Origin: Flavobacteriia bacterium
GTDB lineage: Bacteria; Bacteroidota; Bacteroidia; Flavobacteriales; Flavobacteriaceae
Assembly: GCA_011330545.1 (NCBI GenBank)
Contig: DRQI01000056.1
Coordinates: 1 to 5,329, forward strand
Length of the DNA: 5,329 bases
Reading direction: 5' to 3'
The notes below the pieces were generated by a model. It saw only the letters and a program-made list of their open reading frames with translations, did no database searches and was not told the DNA's origin. Shown here in pieces: positions 5,266 to 5,329 of the stretch; the stretch's first letter is position 1; each line of letters begins with the position of its first letter. Position numbers and translations under genes: made by a program.

Positions 5266-5329
5266 ATTCAGGCACTCCATTTTGAGGCAGAAAAAGAGCA
5301 TTTTATAGGCGGCCTGTGAGTGCCTGAAT
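5266..5329. repeat. 12-bp perfect inverted repeat, 64 bp end to end, cut by the window edge
   Basis: ATTCAGGCACTC (5266-5277) is the exact reverse complement of GAGTGCCTGAAT (5318-5329). The repeat may continue beyond the window. The 40-base interior has a smaller AGGC (5285-5288) / GCCT (5312-5315) pairing, so the whole could fold as a long hairpin with an internal loop. No T-tract follows on the minus strand, so it does not look like a terminator for a gene further right. It could be an operator pair, a palindromic intergenic repeat or the end of a small mobile element; none can be preferred from one copy. Confidence 0.6.

Larger units (their letters stand above)
4968..5329. other. Upstream region of the lipoprotein operon to the window edge
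   Basis: If the 72-codon ORF is not real, 362 bases here lack a gene. Reading on the minus strand it holds, in order: the inverted repeat at 5266-5329; a possible 49-codon ORF (5301 to 5152, starting MLFFCLKMEC), with no recognised family; a TATATTTG box at 5199-5206; a weaker TATCTTTA at 5089-5096; and a nested hairpin at 4997-5035. No open frame is convincing, and no insertion-sequence end or tRNA was seen. Confidence 0.5.

Noticed and set aside
5266..5329. Integron attC-like recombination site
   Set aside because: The arms are palindromic but lack the GTTRRRY/RYYYAAC core signatures of attC sites.
1..5329. CRISPR array, tRNA or rRNA genes
   Set aside because: No regularly spaced repeats, cloverleaf with CCA-type acceptor stem, or conserved rRNA segments were seen on either strand.

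Overview
The window looks like chromosomal DNA from a member of the Bacteroidota, most likely a flavobacterium. It is AT-rich, and the genes start behind A/T-rich stretches rather than Shine-Dalgarno sites. Several exact TAnnTTTG boxes (the Bacteroidota -7 promoter element) occur. The gene families also fit: double-glycine leader peptides of the flavobacterial type and tandem DUF4136 lipoproteins. This placement is inference from style and content, not from a search.

Left part (1-798): the left edge holds the last 42 codons of a gene whose end resembles the C-terminal thioredoxin-like domain of the VKOR/thioredoxin proteins found with peptide exporters in Bacteroidota. It is followed by two 62-residue genes. 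Each encodes a near-identical double-glycine (GG) leader of 24 residues joined to an unrelated, cysteine-rich, anionic core. A 22/24-identical upstream motif sits at almost the same distance before each start codon. A strong rho-independent terminator closes the group. My reading is the tail of a secreted, disulfide-bonded peptide locus: the precursors would be cleaved after GG on export, and a VKOR/thioredoxin partner would help form the disulfides. The exporter must lie to the left, outside the window.

Middle (799-3806): a 230-bp intergenic region leads to a complete pyruvate, phosphate dikinase gene (ppdK, 909 codons) with every catalytic residue I could check. Its upstream region carries a perfect 14-bp palindrome with a CRP/FNR-like TGAT-N4-ATCA core. 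The palindrome lies about 41 bp before a predicted start point that has a TAnnTTTG box but no -33 TTG, so activator-dependent control of this PEP/pyruvate switch is plausible. A 14-bp hairpin between ppdK and the converging genes can serve as a terminator for both strands.

Right part (3807-5329): two tandem minus-strand lipoproteins of the DUF4136 family are separated by 2 bp and form an operon. The upstream paralog has a Tyr/Gly-rich insertion that the other lacks. Before them lies a 362-bp stretch with a doubtful 72-codon ORF, a nested hairpin near the lipoprotein start, a possible promoter, and a 12-bp inverted repeat whose right arm ends exactly at the window edge. No tRNA, rRNA, CRISPR array or intact insertion sequence was seen.
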